Assembly: GCA_009760855.2 (NCBI GenBank)
Contig: WPIO01000103.1
Span: 1,320,001-1,384,000 of the forward strand
DNA length: 64,000 bases
Origin: Cristatella mucedo
Taxonomy: Eukaryota > Bryozoa > Phylactolaemata > Cristatellidae
Reading direction: 5' to 3'
Position numbers and translations under genes: made by a program. Below the pieces are notes generated by a model, which was given only the letters and a program-made list of their open reading frames with translations, searched no databases and had not been told where the DNA came from. Below, piece after piece: positions 33,590 to 46,639 of this stretch. Every line of letters begins with the position of its first letter. Position 1 is the stretch's first letter.

Positions 33590-35735
33590 GAATTATGCGT
33601 CAACAAAAGAAAAGTACCCCTGAGCCTCCGCGGCGGCTGGGGCCGCCAGCTTAGACGTCGCTCGTTTAGCAGGAACTGCGAGCTGGACATCCGCTCTTTT
33701 GGTATTCCTAGCATTGTCTCGAACAGCTCAGCACGCTCCCCCACAAGTGTTACTGTGAATCTCTCTAACTTAGTGGTCATCAGGCCTGTTATAACTCCGG
33801 CGGCCCAACTTAACGCTCGTCTTTGGAATCCTCGCTCAATATGCAAAAAACCTCTAGTAATGAGCGACCTTATTTCAGAAATTAGTCTCGACCTGCTCGC
33901 CTTGACTAAAACTTGGCTAAAATCGGTAAACTGTCCGGCAATTAAAGACGCTACGCCCTCGCACAGACGGCCTATGGTTTGCTACAGATATTAAACTAGC
34001 TAGGTCTACTAGGTTCAACCTTGAAAGCATACAAAAGATCAGGACTGACTGTTTATCGACAGGCATACGAGGACTTCCGTTGTTCGTACTAATCGATCAT
34101 AGCAAAGGTCAAGTCTAGCTTCTATAAAAAAAAATTGCTGAATCACAGATGCGCAATCCAAAAATGCTGATGTCAACGATCAACCATCTCCTCACGCTCC
34201 CAGGTCAGCTCCTTACCGGATGATCCATGTGATGATCTAGTGGATCGCTTCTCTAGCTTCTTTGTCCAGAAGATAGACAAGACAATGGAGTCCATCCCTG
34301 CGATGACAACATCCCCCTAAAAGGCTGTCCCTCGATTCCTGGCTGCACCTCAATGTCTACTTTCAAGCAGGTCACTAGTGATCTCGTCCTGAAGTTCCTA
34401 TCCCAATCAAAGAAGACAACTAGTCCTTTGGACACTATTCCCACTGTCGTGCTCCTACGTTGCATTGATTGCTGCTGCCACGCATAACTAACATCATTAA
34501 TATGTCATTAGCCTCAGGTCCTGTCCCAGCTCCTTTCTAAAAAGCTGTAGTCAAGCTACTACTCAAGAAAGCAACACTAGACCGAGAAAACTTGAGAAAC
34601 TACTGCCCAGTCTCCCTTCAAGTTTCCCTTCACTGTTTCCCCTCTCCTTCTCCGTTCGAAGTCTGCGATTCCTTTCAAAGACACTGGAACACGTGGTGGC
34701 AGACCAGTTGAACTCATATATTGCAGCTTCAAATCTTGCTAGTAAGTTTCAGTCTGGCTTTAAAGCTAATCACTCCACTGAGTCAGCATTGTTTCGGGTG
34801 TACTGTGACCTGCTTAGGAATGCGGACAGAGGTGGGAATTCTCTGGTTTTTTGCTCGATCTTTCGGCAGCTTTTGATACCGATCACCAAGTCCTTCTTGA
34901 GCACCTCTCATCTCGCCTGGGCATCACTGGCACTGCTCTGCAATGGTTCAGGTCCTATCGCAGTGAAAAACTCCAGAGTATTGACGTGAATGGACAAAGA
35001 TCATTCGAGGTACCTCTGAAATATGGGGTACCTCAGGGTTCTCTGCTCGGTCCGGTTCTTTTCACGGTTTATACTCTCCCTCTTGCAAATGTGATTGCCA
35101 AGCACAATCTAGGCTTTCACTTCTATGCGGATGACACTCAGTTGTACCTTTGCTTTGATCCCTCCCAGCATTCGAGCACCTCGAATTCTATCAACCCCTT
35201 TGCTGCAAGTACTGATGACATCCACACATGGGTGGTAGCAAATTTTCTTAAATTAAAAGATGATACAACTTACTAGTTATGCAAAAAACAAGTATGATTC
35301 AGAAATCAGAAAAGCTGACGCTCAAGATCTTTTCTGCCAGCATATCTGTTGAATCTGCACGAAATCTAGGTGTCTCGTTCCAAAGCGACCTTTCTTTAGA
35401 CGACCACATCAGCTCTACAATAGAGTCTGCCTATTTTCAGCTGCATAACGTTGTTAAAATTTGTGCTCGTTTAAGCAGGAATACCAGATCTAAATTGGTT
35501 GATGCATTTGCTACGTCCCATTTTGAATTCTGTAACTCACTGCTTGTTGGTCTACCGACATGTGCAATCAGGCGCTTACAGCTTGTGCAAAGCTCAGCAG
35601 CTAGGCCTCTCTGTCGTGAGCATCGCAGTTGCTACATCCCGCTGCTTCTCGCCGGTCTGCACTGGCTCCCTGTCAAGCAACGGATCGACTTCAAGGTTTC
35701 ATCGCTCACTTTTAGGTCCTTTTATTCTTTAATAA
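33590..35735 (+). pseudogene. LINE-A (CR1/L2-type), 5' part: endonuclease to post-RT
   Basis: The endonuclease start reads SLDLLALTKTWL near 33890. A broken linker follows, then reverse transcriptase in three frames: [38 protein letters not shown] and the catalytic FYADDTQLYL near 35120, then DHISSTIESAYFQLHN and HWLPVKQRIDFKV. Frameshifts and stops make it inactive. It is cut at 35735 by a minus-strand LINE-A and resumes at 38342. A left boundary near 33590 is approximate. Confidence 0.88.
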
Positions 35736-35736
35736 T

Positions 35737-38341
35737 AATAATGATACTAATGCACTTGATAAAGCCCCCTCAGAGAACTCAATCTCTTTCTAGGCGCTTT
35801 ATATTTGCTGCAAAGGGAAACTCGATTGAATGGTGAGTAATAGCATAATTAATAAGCAACATAACATGGTTGGGGTGACATGCAGAGGGTCAGCATGCAA
35901 ATGTGGTTAGTGGCAGCACGCACAGTGTCAGCACGCATAAGCACACCAAGGACGAATCACAGGGACTCACTAAATGCTGTCCTAAGTAAGTGTGTTTTTT
36001 AGTTCTTTTTAATTGTGGTCAGGTGAGGGGATGTTCTGACGCAGGTCGGGAGGGAGTTCCAGGCTTTGGGAGCGTACAAACTAAATGCACGATCTCCGAA
36101 GGATTTGAGGTTTGTACGAGATAGTGGTAAACTGTTGGATTCCGAAAAGCAGGTGGTACGATGCTTGGCCTTGTGGTGGGGTAAAACTGAAAGCTAGGCT
36201 AGAGCCAAAGAATGAAGAGACCTAAAAGTGAACGACAAAACCTTGAAGTCAATCCGTTGCTTGATAGGGAGCGAGTGCAGGTCGGCGAGAAGTGGTGTGA
36301 TATGGCAACCACAACACTCGCGACAGACAAGCCTAGCTGCGGACTTTTGCACGAGCTGCAATCGCCTGATTGCACATGCCGGTAGGCCAGTAAACAGTGA
36401 GTTGCAGAAGTCAAGACGGGATGTCACAAATGCATGGACCAACTTGGACGTGGTTTCCTTATCTAAACAAGCCAGAATTTTAGCAATTATATGTAGCTGA
36501 AAATAGGCAGATTTGACTGTGGAGCTGATGTGGTCGTCTAACGAGAAGTCACTTTGGAACATGACACCTAGATTTCGAACTGATTCAACAGGAGATATGC
36601 TTGCAGTGCCAATTTTGAGCATCAGCCTTTCCAATTTCTGAATCACACTGGGTTTACCCATAACTAGTAAGTTAGTTCTATCATCGTTTAGGTTTAAAAA
36701 ATTTGCCGCCATCCATGTGCAGATGTATCTAATGTGTATTTCCGTCAGTAACTCCACAAAGTCATAAAGACCATGTGGGTGTGACGCAGGAGAGTTTTGT
36801 ATAGCCACTCACAGCCTAAGCGGCTTTCGGTACGCATTCGGTAGCAAACAGACTTCGTCTCACGCAACAAAGAGAAAGTGGGAAGCCTAGCAGAGTCAGG
36901 AGAGCAGTTGAGGTAATGGGTAGCATGGAAGTAGCAGTTCAGGACCGCTGAAAAAGATGTGCCATAGTCGGCAGTTGGAGAGTAGTTGTCGTTGCGTAAG
37001 AATCGTGGAAGCGAGTTCCACAGTCTAGGACCTGCAGAGCTAAAGCTTCTGTCGCCAACTGTCTTTAAGCGGAGGAATGGGACAGCTAATTTATTGTCCA
37101 CACATGAACTCACGGCACGAACAGGCTGAAACTGATGCAGCAGTTCATCTAGGTACCCAGGAGCCAAGCCGTGGCGGGCCTTGTGGGTCGGTGTAAGAAC
37201 CTTGTTCTGGATCCGTTGCTCAACCGGCATCAATCCTAGCTCTTTCAGCAAAGGTGACACGTGCTCAAGCCGCTGGGACTTGAAGACCAGCCTTGCAGCC
37301 ATATTCATAGTCCGCTGTAGTGGCATAATCGCTTTCTTTGGCAGCCCAGCCAAAAGGAAATTACAGTAATCAAGCCGAGACAGAACTAAAGAGCTAGTTA
37401 AATTTTTTACAAGCTACTGTGGGAGACAGCTCCTAATCTTAGATAGGGATCGGATGAGATTGCTAGCTGTAGAAGCAGTCTTCTGAAAGAAGCTTTTGAA
37501 ATTGAGGCAGCTGTCGAACACGACACCGAGATTACGAGCACGTGGTGAAGGTCGCACAATAGCATCACCTATTAGAAGAGCCAAGCCTTTTAATTCCAGC
37601 CACACGCTTAGGGTTTCCTATGAGCAGCAGTTCGGTTGTATCGTCATTTAATTTCAGAAAGTTTTCCGACATCCAGGATCGAATATCGGCAAGGCAAGCA
37701 TTCCGTTTCTCAGTTGTTGCAGCAGATTCCGACGGTTTAAATGAAAAATACAACTGAGTATGTCATCAATACATGCAGCAAGTGAGTTGAGAGAATTCGA
37801 GGTGCTCGAAGGCTGGGAGGGATCAAAGCAAAGGTACAACTGAGTGTCATCCGCATAGAAGTGAAAGCCGAGATTGTGCTTGGAAATCACATCAGCAAGA
37901 GGGAGAGTATAAACCGTGAAAAGAACCGGACCGAGCAGAGATCCCTGAGGTATCCCATATTTCAGAGGTACCTCGGATGATCTTTATCCATTCTCGTCAA
38001 TACTCTGGAGTCTCTAACTGAGATAGGACCTGAACCATTGCAAAGCAATGCCAGTAATGCCCAGGTGAGATGAGAGGCGCTCTAGATGAACTTTGTGATC
38101 GATAGTATCAAAAGCTGCCGAAAGATCGAGCAAAACAAGCAGAGACACTCTACCCATGTCTGCATTCCTAAGTTAATCGTTGTACACCCTAAGCAATTCT
38201 GACTTGGTGGAGTGATTAGCTCTAAAGCCAGACTGGAACTTACTAGCAAGGTTTGAAGTTTCAATGTATGAGTTCAGTTGGTCCGCCACGACCCATTCCA
38301 GTGTTTTGATAGGAATGGTTGAAGGGAGACTGGGCAGTAGT
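35737..38341 (-). pseudogene. Second LINE-A copy inserted in the first, opposite strand
   Basis: On the minus strand it runs from a 5' truncation at about 38341 through [13 protein letters not shown] sequence, GIPQGSLLGPVLF and FYADDTQLYLCF near 37850. A LINE-B interrupts it, then it continues with CTWMAANFLNLNDD, GLPACAIRRLQL, the 3' UTR, the hairpin and a (TAA)n tail at 35737. No obvious target duplication was seen. Confidence 0.87.
36750..37745 (-). pseudogene. LINE-B copy nested in the minus-strand LINE-A
   Basis: The minus strand reads FKPSESAATTEKRNACLAD, SWMSENFLKLNDDTTELLL, then GLPKKAIMPLQ and RLVFKSQRLEHVSPLLKEL down to VGDRSFSSAGPRLWNSLP and the terminal GGAAATACACATTA. LINE-A sequence flanks both ends with the split falling between DDI and CTWMAAN. 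It is a 5'-truncated CR1/L2-type LINE lacking most of the reverse transcriptase. Confidence 0.88.
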
Positions 38342-38825
38342 TGGGTTCAGCCTACCTATCACAGTCACTCCATCAGAACAAGCATTGTACCACCAGCTTT
38401 TCGGAAACTAAATCTTTACCTCTACAGCGTACAAACCTAAAATTATTTGGAGACCATGCCTTTAGTTCGTATGCTCCCAAAGCCTGGAACTCCCTCCCAA
38501 CTTCCATCATGGTATCGCCTGACTTGACCACATTTAAAAAGAAACTTTAAACACGCCTGTTTATAATAGCATTTAGTGGGCCCTGGGATTCGTCATTTAT
38601 GCGCTTATATATAGGCGCTGACACTGTTGCATGATGCCACTAACTATACTTGTCTGCTGACCCTTAGCATTTCACCCCTAACCATATTATTCATACTGTT
38701 TATCAAGCATGAAACCACTCACCATTCGATCGTGTTTCCTTGCAGCAAATATAAAGCGCCTAGAAAGAGATTGAGAACTTTTAGGGCGCTTTATCATGTG
38801 TATTAATAATATTATTAATAATATA
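38342..38825 (+). repeat. LINE-A, 3' part resuming after the nested insert
   Basis: The frame restarts at the Ala-Tyr-Leu block and encodes AFSSYAPKAWNSLPTS. It is followed by the 3' UTR, the terminal hairpin (AAAGCGCC ... GGGCGCTTT, about 38752-38792) and an A/T tail with ATTAAT repeats. It joins seamlessly to the fragment ending at 35735. Confidence 0.87.
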
Positions 38826-38943
38826 ATCCTATATCTGCTCTCGGACGGCATGATCATCAGTGAGGCCTCTCCTTATTGGTCCCGTTGTTGTGGCTTCGCC
38901 CCGAAGCTCTGCTATCGCACCTTTCCTCCAAATAGGAACAGTC

Positions 38944-40325
38944 TTATTTTCCAAGATCTAGCCTTCGAACTGGCTTTACTATCTTGCCAGACCTAGTTGT
39001 CATTGGATATTGAGAGGCGTGCATATCGTTGGCAATACTTTGAGACTGATTTTGAACTGCAGGTTTAGGGTTCGGTAGGTTTAGGGAAGTGCCGGGAGAT
39101 TCGCTGTTGGTGACCTGTAGATCGGTCGATGATGCCTTCTGTTCCACCGGAGTCTGCTGCCATTGTCGGTCTGCAAGACAAACGACCGATGTGTACCTGC
39201 TTGAGCTGTCACCGTGTGCTAAAGCTGTTTTCACCATCAGTTCGCACTAATACCTGTTGGCCGGGTTGAAGAGGTGGAAGTGGGCGAGCAGAATGATAGC
39301 GATCGTGGTATTGCTGTTGGAGCTCTTTTGCACAGTCGTCTTTGAGTTGCATCGTTTCCTTTGCCGGCCATTGTGGTTCAACATGCCGACGGACCACAGG
39401 CTACGTCGTCCTAATCCGTCGTCCCACGATCGGTTGTGCCGGGCTGAAGCCTGTAGAAGTGCAAGGCGTCGACCTCTGAATCATTAGTGCTAGGCACGGA
39501 TCAGGCTGCCTCGAAATAGATTTGGCAGTTTGCACAGCTCTTTCCACTTCTCCGTTCGCCTGTGGAAATGTGGGCTGGTCGTAACGTGCTTGAGCTCATA
39601 TCGTCTCGCGAAATCACTAATTTCGTGAGATGAAAATTGTGGACTATTGTCAGACTTCGACGACTCCGATCTGCGCCAGCGAGCAAATATGATCCGTAGC
39701 TCAGCCACCACTTCTTCGGTCGTCGATTTTGATGATGGAGTGATTTCCATATATCGGGAATAAAAGTCGATTACAATCAGGTTCTGTCGTTCCTCGTGTT
39801 CGAAGGTATTGGCAGCGACTAGTGTCTAAGGAACACTGCTGGGCAACAGCGTCGCGATGAATAGCTAATGCAATTGTCTCCTCTGGTTCTTTCGACAGAA
39901 GCTGCAAGAAACGACAAATGTCTTAACGTCTTGGCTAATGCCTAGCCAGTATACACATGACCTTGCTCGGTCCCTACATTTGGTCAAGCCCTGGTGGCCG
40001 TCGTGGACTGGCTCCAACAGAAAAGCCTGAAGGCTTTGAGGGATATATATGTGATCGTCATACAGTAGTAATCCATTCGACACAGAAAGATGGCTACTTA
40101 TAGCAAAGTACTTCCGCAAGGTTTCCGGTAGGCCCTTGCTCGATTTAAGCCACCCTGACAGCATATACTTTATGACAGCCTGCAGCTCATTGTCGTCAGC
40201 AGTCGCCTGCTTTACTTCGCTCAAGCGAGCCACTGAAAGCGATTTAGAAACTACTGTCTACGTAACACTGGACGGCTTCGGCTTGGTCGTGTTCCTCACT
40301 CCTACGCAGTGATGCTCTTGACAAC
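38944..40325 (-). pseudogene. Gypsy-type LTR retrotransposon pol relic: integrase
   Basis: Read downwards on the minus strand: the HHCC zinc domain (HDGHQGLTKCRDRARS, then CSFCRKNQ near 39900), the integrase core with SDNSPQFSSHEISDFARRY near 39620, a post-core PGQQVLVRTDG near 39240, and the C-terminal TTRSGKIVKPVRRLDL near 38960 with a stop at 38944. Integrase inserts element cDNA into the host genome. Frame breaks near 39540 and 39760 make it inactive. It continues upstream at 41226-41400 beyond a LINE-B insertion. Confidence 0.88.
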
Positions 40326-40329
40326 GTAA

Positions 40330-41225
40330 CGTAATGTAATGTATCTCCGTCTGTAACTCCACAAAGCCATAAAGACTATGTGGGTATTATGCAGGAGACT
40401 CTTGTATAGCGCATTCACAGCCTAAGCGGCTTTCGGTACGCATTCGGTAGCACAAGACTTTATCTCACGAAACCAAAAGAAGGTGGAAAGAATAGCAGAG
40501 TCAGGAAACCAGTTGAGGCGTGAGTATCCTGAAAGTAGCAGCTCAGGATCGCTGAAAAGGATGAGCTTTAGTCGGCAGCAGGAGAGTAGTTGTCGTTGCG
40601 TAAGAATTGTGGAAGTGAGTTCCACGGTCTAGGACCTGCAGAGCTAAAGCTTCTGTCGCTAACGATATTTAAGCGGAGGAATTGAACAGCTTGTTTATGG
40701 TCCATGCAGGACCTGAGGGCACGAAGAGGCTGAAACTGGTGCAGCAGTTCAGCTAGAAATGGAGGGGCCAAGCCGTGGAGGGTCAGCGAAAGAACTTTGC
40801 TCTGTATCCGTTGATCAACCGGCAACCATCCTAGCACTTTTAGCAAAGGAGATACGCGGTCAAACCTCTGGGACTTGAAAACTAGCCTTGCAGCCATATT
40901 CATAGCCATCTGCAGTGGCCTAGTTGCTTTCTTTGTTGGCCCAGCCAAAAGGGAATTACAATCATCATGCCGAGACAGAACTAAGGAGCTAGTTAAAAAA
41001 AATTTTGTTTGTTTATCAAGCATGATATTACCCACCATTTAATTGCATTTCCCTTTGCAGCAAATGCAAAGCGCATAGAAAGAGATTGAGTTCTCTGAGG
41101 GCGCTTTATCAAGTGCCTTATGATATTATTATATTATAAGCATTCAGTTTATCAGTTGCTGCAGCAGAGTCCGACGGTTTTAATGACAAATTTAGCTGAA
41201 TATCGTCAGCATAAAAGTATCAGCT
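40330..41225 (-). pseudogene. LINE-B copy splitting the Gypsy pol relic
   Basis: The minus strand starts at FYADDIQLNLSLKPSDS (about 41215), loses about 100 codons, then reads NMAARLVFKSQRFDRVSPLL, WLPVDQRIQSKVLSLTL and SFSSAGPRPWNSLPQFL and ends in the GAGATACATTACATTACG tail at 40330. A short plus-strand LINE-A end sits at 41010-41137 where the deletion lies. Confidence 0.85.
41010..41137 (+). repeat. LINE-A 3' end fragment in LINE-B
   Basis: It consists of the last ~100 bases of LINE-A, with GCAGCAAATGCAAAGCGC, the hairpin and GGGCGCTTTATCAAGTG, followed by an ATT-rich tail. Confidence 0.82.
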
Positions 41226-41400
41226 ATCACCATGGTGTTCCCTGGCACATACACGGCCCGAGGGTTAAAACTCATCATTCGCATCCATAGGCGTTGGCAT
41301 CTAACCGGAACATGGTCAAGGTCCTTAGTCATCAGTAATGGAATAAGCGGTTCATGGTCAGTGCGAAGCTTGAAAGAAGGCAAACGAACAGTCAAACTTA
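41226..41400 (-). pseudogene. Gypsy pol relic: RNase H end
   Basis: The minus strand encodes LPSFKLRTDHEPLIPLL, then QRLWMRMMSFNPRAVYVPG and ends MVIADT, where intact elements continue into LSRA. That continuation is found at about 40310. The break is a LINE-B insertion. Reverse transcriptase proper was not recognised upstream of 41400. Confidence 0.85.
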
Positions 41401-42171
41401 AACAACTTGACCAAACTGATCGACATCATGAAGAAAACCGTCGCCTTATAATTGTTAAACTGACCTCAGATCAGGCCTACCGTCGGTATCGTTTTGCCAT
41501 TGATGCGATAAAAGCCGGCAGCGACTCGGGTTCGAGAAAACAGTCACAATTTTGTGGAATTCGTCTCACATGTTAACGGAGTTTTAAAAATATTTTGGCC
41601 CGAGCCACCCTCAGTGACACCCATAGATTGTTGACGTGAGTAGGTAACAGCACTTTTAATGGTTGCAACTTAATGAGAGCCTACGCTAACGTGGTCCCTC
41701 AGCTTCATGCCACCCGTCAACGTCCTCGCTTAGCGGCAATTACTCGATCAACTGGATTCACCATTTAGCAACTTTACAAGGATTCATTTGGAATACTCAC
41801 AGTGCACCTGACAAATAAAGAGTGAGATAGATCGCCACTTCTAGAATGGATTCTGGGGATCGGATCATCGGGCATAGTTCGAGATAAGGCAACAGTGGAG
41901 AAGTTCTAGCAATCAGTGAGGAACATTTACGCTACTTTTAATGCCTACTTTAATCTTAAGTAATCATTTTCGTACTTTTCTCCTTTTAAATGACGCTAGT
42001 AAAACTCTGATACAAAAATTGCATACCATTTTTGTCCAGCGATCTGAGGAATTCTGCACATTAGAATACTGTGGTTTTGCATTCTTCAAGAAACAGGCTG
42101 AATTTCTTTCTTCTCTGTCTCTCCTCTTGGTCCTCTTTTTTCTGCCTCTTTTCCTGTATGTGCGTTCGACC

Positions 42172-42464
<293 letters not shown>

Positions 42465-43025
42465 TGTGTGTATTTATTTATTTCTCTTACACGCTTTCTC
42501 TCTCTTCCTCCGTCTCTGCATGGCTATCTACCCGTCCGTCGATCTATCAATCAGAAATAGGCAGAGTTCCGCTTAACTACGTTTTTAGAGTCTCCTTAAA
42601 TATACAGCGCCCTATGAAAATTCAGACCGTGCTTCGTCAGCGAATTTTCGGCTTCATTAACTTGGGTCCTCGGAAGTACTTATTTCCAATCGCAAAGTGT
42701 GGTGCTATTTACCTTACGATGGTTAAGTCTAGCCTTAAGAGTCAGATGCTCCTTTTTTTATTTTCACATGAACAGTTATACTGGCAAGACCACTGAAGAC
42801 CTCTTTATAGTAAGTCTGCGACTTTATTTTCATAATGCTGCGATGACCATTGACTCGATGATAGGTAAAGATTACCTGTGGGTGCTTTCTTACATAAAGC
42901 GAATCTTAGTGTTTTTTGTTGAATAATAACCTCCGCGTGAAAATGTCCCCCATTACTCAGGGTAAAAACACTGTGTTTGTTGAAAGGCAAACAGCTGAGT
43001 GTGTCAGTAACTACAAGCGAATTAG

Positions 43026-43210
43026 TGAGCTGTGATGGCACGCTAGGTAAGGTGGTTGTTCTTTCACGACTGCGGTCCTTAGGTCGTGGGTTCGAATCCT
43101 GCGGTAGGCGATTCTTTATTGCTGCTACAAGCGCTGGTGATAACCCTTAATGCTCTTCTGCCGCTATGCAAAACTGGCTTTAATTTGGCTACTGTATTTT
43201 TAATTGGCTA
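43026..43210 (+). repeat. S2 SINE
   Basis: Head GCTGTGATGGCACGCTAGG, B-box GTGGGTTCGAATCC and body GCTACAAGCGCTGGTGATAA. Confidence 0.85.
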
Positions 43211-43889
43211 ACATTACCTCACCAATCGCATTATGTTTCACTATTTTTCGGCAATTCCATTTCCGCTGGCTCCTATATTCCATATCCAAGCTGTATTGAT
43301 GATTAGGTACAGATAGCTACAACTGGACAACCTGTTATACCATTCAATACATTATAGTTCCTTTCCAGACGAACATTATATTACTAATCCAGATAAGATT
43401 GCTACATCACAGACTGACCGCACCATGTGGGTGCAGTTTATACCTTAATTGTAGGTTTACGAATGCATCCCTCCCACCTTGCTGGCTTGGCACACGACTG
43501 CAGGCAAGTTCAAGTCTCAGATATCTATGATCTATCAGAATACAGCAGTTCCACACGGTCTCCTCAATGCGGCGTGAGGTAGATTTGCTTACTTACACAT
43601 GTATGGCCTGCTCAGGACTCCGTGACTGAACACTGGCGACGAGCAAGCTTCGTGCAGAAGTGCAAGGTCTGCTAGAAGGCATTCTCCTTCCAAGTTTCTG
43701 ACAAGTCTTAGGGCTTAGACATTCGCCTAGTTACGTGAAAGAATGCAACAAGTATGCAATTCAAAAACTAAGCAAAAACCATATGAGTTATAAGAAAAGC
43801 AAAGTATCGCTGTTGATCATGGTAAGATGACGTAATATTTCCTCGTGCAATGCATTAGCACAAATATTAATGTGAACAACCGTGCTGGT

Positions 43890-44045
43890 AGACCCAGTGA
43901 TTAAGGTACTCGTCTTGAACTAATGTAAAGTTGAATGTATTTGACGGCTGCGGTCGTGGGCCCGAGCCCCGTGGCATGTGCGAAGCACCTGAATAAGGAT
44001 TAAGTTCACTTGGGGCGATATAAAAATGAATTATATTTGTATATA
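43890..44045 (+). repeat. S1 SINE
   Basis: Head GACCCAGTGATTAAGGTAC, B-box GGGCCCGAGCCCCG and tail GCACCTGAATAAGGATTAAG ending ATGAATTATATTTG. Confidence 0.82.
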
Positions 44046-44164
44046 TATATATTTGTGTGTCCTCGAAAAGATGGCGCTATTTGTTAAGGAATTCAGCTTT
44101 TACCCTTATGCCCTGATTGATGACGGATTGCGTGCTCGCGTTATTACCAGCCATCAAAGATAAC

Positions 44165-44275
44165 CATTAGATTGTGCTTCCTTTGCAACAAATGTAAAAT
44201 GCCTAGAAAAAGATTGAGTTTTTCGTGGGTGCGATATCAAATGTATTATTATTATTATTATTATTATTACTATTT
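44165..44275 (+). repeat. LINE-A 3' end fragment
   Basis: It contains GCTTCCTTTGCAACAAATG, a decayed hairpin and (ATT)n at about 44245-44275. Confidence 0.72.
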
Positions 44276-44279
44276 TTAT

Positions 44280-45540
44280 TAAATGCCTACCATCGTAGAT
44301 GCTTTTGCACCGAGGACCTCATACAATGTAACTCTCAGCCATAGTTCTTTTGCAAATATTCTACATCGTTTCGTGCCACCAAAGCTCTAGCGTCCATTTC
44401 AGCGATCTTTCAACGTTACTTATTTGTACTTCCTGACCTAGACTTGGTTAACTCAGTTGCAATTTACACTTCTTTGCTGCAAAATATTAATGACTTTGCT
44501 ACCAACTGAGCAACGAGAAGCTGCTTATGCTTTGACAGCGAAATGGAAGACTCTCTAATGAACGCTCCGCATGATTTTTCGGGAGTCGCAGCAGGAAATA
44601 CATTCATCTATTTGCGCAAGTTATCGCATGTATTCAGCCAGCCGACGAAGTCCCATAACAGTTGAATACGAAAGCCGGCTCTCCGCCAGCTGGTTACCAA
44701 TCTTCTGTGCAGCCAGCGTCAGAGAACGGCAGCTGTTTCTGCTGCCTCTTTGAGGCTGTCGAGGAAGAGCCTGCGGGTGGCTTTCACCCTACCTGCAACT
44801 GACTACAAATAATGGCTAAACGCTGAAGGACTTGAAGGACCACGACCTTGATCGCGAGCTGAGCTTCAAACACTTTACCACCAGATAGAGACTCGGTTCA
44901 AACGGCTGCGTGCACCGAGACAGCACCGTTTTTTGCGACACGGGGCCATCGATTGCACGCTCTCCCGCGGGATGCTTGTGAGAAAAGAAAACTTCGATCA
45001 TCGGTCGGCTTTCGAGTACACCACTCAGATTGCCTCTGAAGATGCCCAGCGAGGTGACCTTCGCCCTCTTCCTTGGCGGATATCCTGTGCAATTACGTCT
45101 CCATTAAGCGCGAAGCAAAGAACGCTGCTCTCCAGACGCACCTCGGCTTCCCTTAAGTGCGCTCGTCCGCTGTGCGGTACAGCGATGCGCGCTCATCGCA
45201 CGGGCTAATTAGTCGGCAACTGGCGGCCGCTTCCTTATGCCTAGAAGGCATTTTGTGGTCCCATTTTTTAGACTCGTCCTCGAGGAAGTGTGCTATAATG
45301 AAGATAGAGCACCGCAATTTCAGAAACCGCTGCACATTTAAGGCTAGATTCGGAAACGTAGAAATGTTCGTTTGACAGCGGCTGTATCTACAAGGGCTCT
45401 TCTTCCTCGGCGATAAGAAAAAAGGAAGTAAAGAAAGAAAAGAACCGACGCCAACGTCGCATTGGAACGTGTTACAGGCTACAGCCGGTCTTCCAGACAT
45501 CAACCGCAGGCTGATGCTACAAGCAGATTATTAACCAAAT
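44280..45540. other. Unassigned DNA
   Basis: Short frames on both strands show no domain I recognise. Confidence 0.5.
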
Positions 45541-45549
45541 TAATTGCAG

Positions 45550-45905
45550 AGCACCACATCATCATACAGAGTAAAGTTTTTACGCAGATCCGCAAGGCCC
45601 GCCATGGCTTGGCTTCTTCTCCGTACCTAGCTGAATTGTTGCACCAATTTCAGCCTCCTCGCGATCTCAGTTCCTCAACGAACAATAAATTGGCTGTTCC
45701 GTTCGTTCACTTAAAGACCGTTGGCGACAGAAGCTTTAGCTCCGCCGGTCCTAGACTGTGAAACTTGCTTCTACGATTCTTATGCAATGACACCTATTCT
45801 CCTGCTGCCGACTATGGCACATCCTCTCCAGCTGTCCCGAGCTGCTGCTTCCATACTGCTCAATAGCTCAACTGCTTTTCTGACTGCTCTACTGCTCTCC
45901 TGACA
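45550..45905 (+). repeat. LINE-B fragment
   Basis: It encodes QSKVFTQIRKARHGLA and PYLAELLHQFQPPRDLSS, then SFSSAGPRL. It ends before the usual terminus. Confidence 0.8.
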
Positions 45906-46639
45906 GGAGTATGGAAACATGCGCATGCCAAAGCGTCAGATTGTGACAAGTCCTTGCACTTACTAGGAGTCATAAACTACTAACCAAATGGGTCTTCTTA
46001 AACAACATAATTTTTAATGCACGTGAGTTCGCGGGTGAATATGCCTCGTTCCCGAGTCCGTTAACACGAGTCACTGACGTTGCAATTAGGGTGTGCCCTT
46101 TGGATATCTGTAATTTTACTAAGATTGTACAGCCGTGATAAGCGTCACGCAAAAAACATCAGGGGAATCAGTTACTAATAGTTTTCATATGTAGCTACAG
46201 TATGTACCATCATAATTTAAATTGAATGCTGAATTGTGCATTAAACTGTGAAACCCTGGTGAGCAGGGTTTCGATCAGCGTACTGTAATTAATTACTGAA
46301 ACGCTACAGATGATATCTCTTGAGTTAAACGGATACAGATGAAGAGCCTGACCGACAGAGACAGCCTTAGCGACATCTGGCGGCCGGTGAGTCATCGCAT
46401 TTGAGCCTTTGCTAAGCCATACGCTTATATGTGCGGTCTTCAATTTTCGAATTGAATATAAATTCGTGCGAGTGCCTCCATGCAAAGTCTTTTTCACAGG
46501 CATCTCCCTGGAAAGATATTGGTTGATTTCCTCGCTCGAGTGCGTGCACGTGGCCCTTTTTTGCACCGCGTCATCCCCTAGCCAAATCCGCGCTTGCCTT
46601 TCGCACAGCCTCGTGAGGCTGCGAGACATCTCGCTAGAA

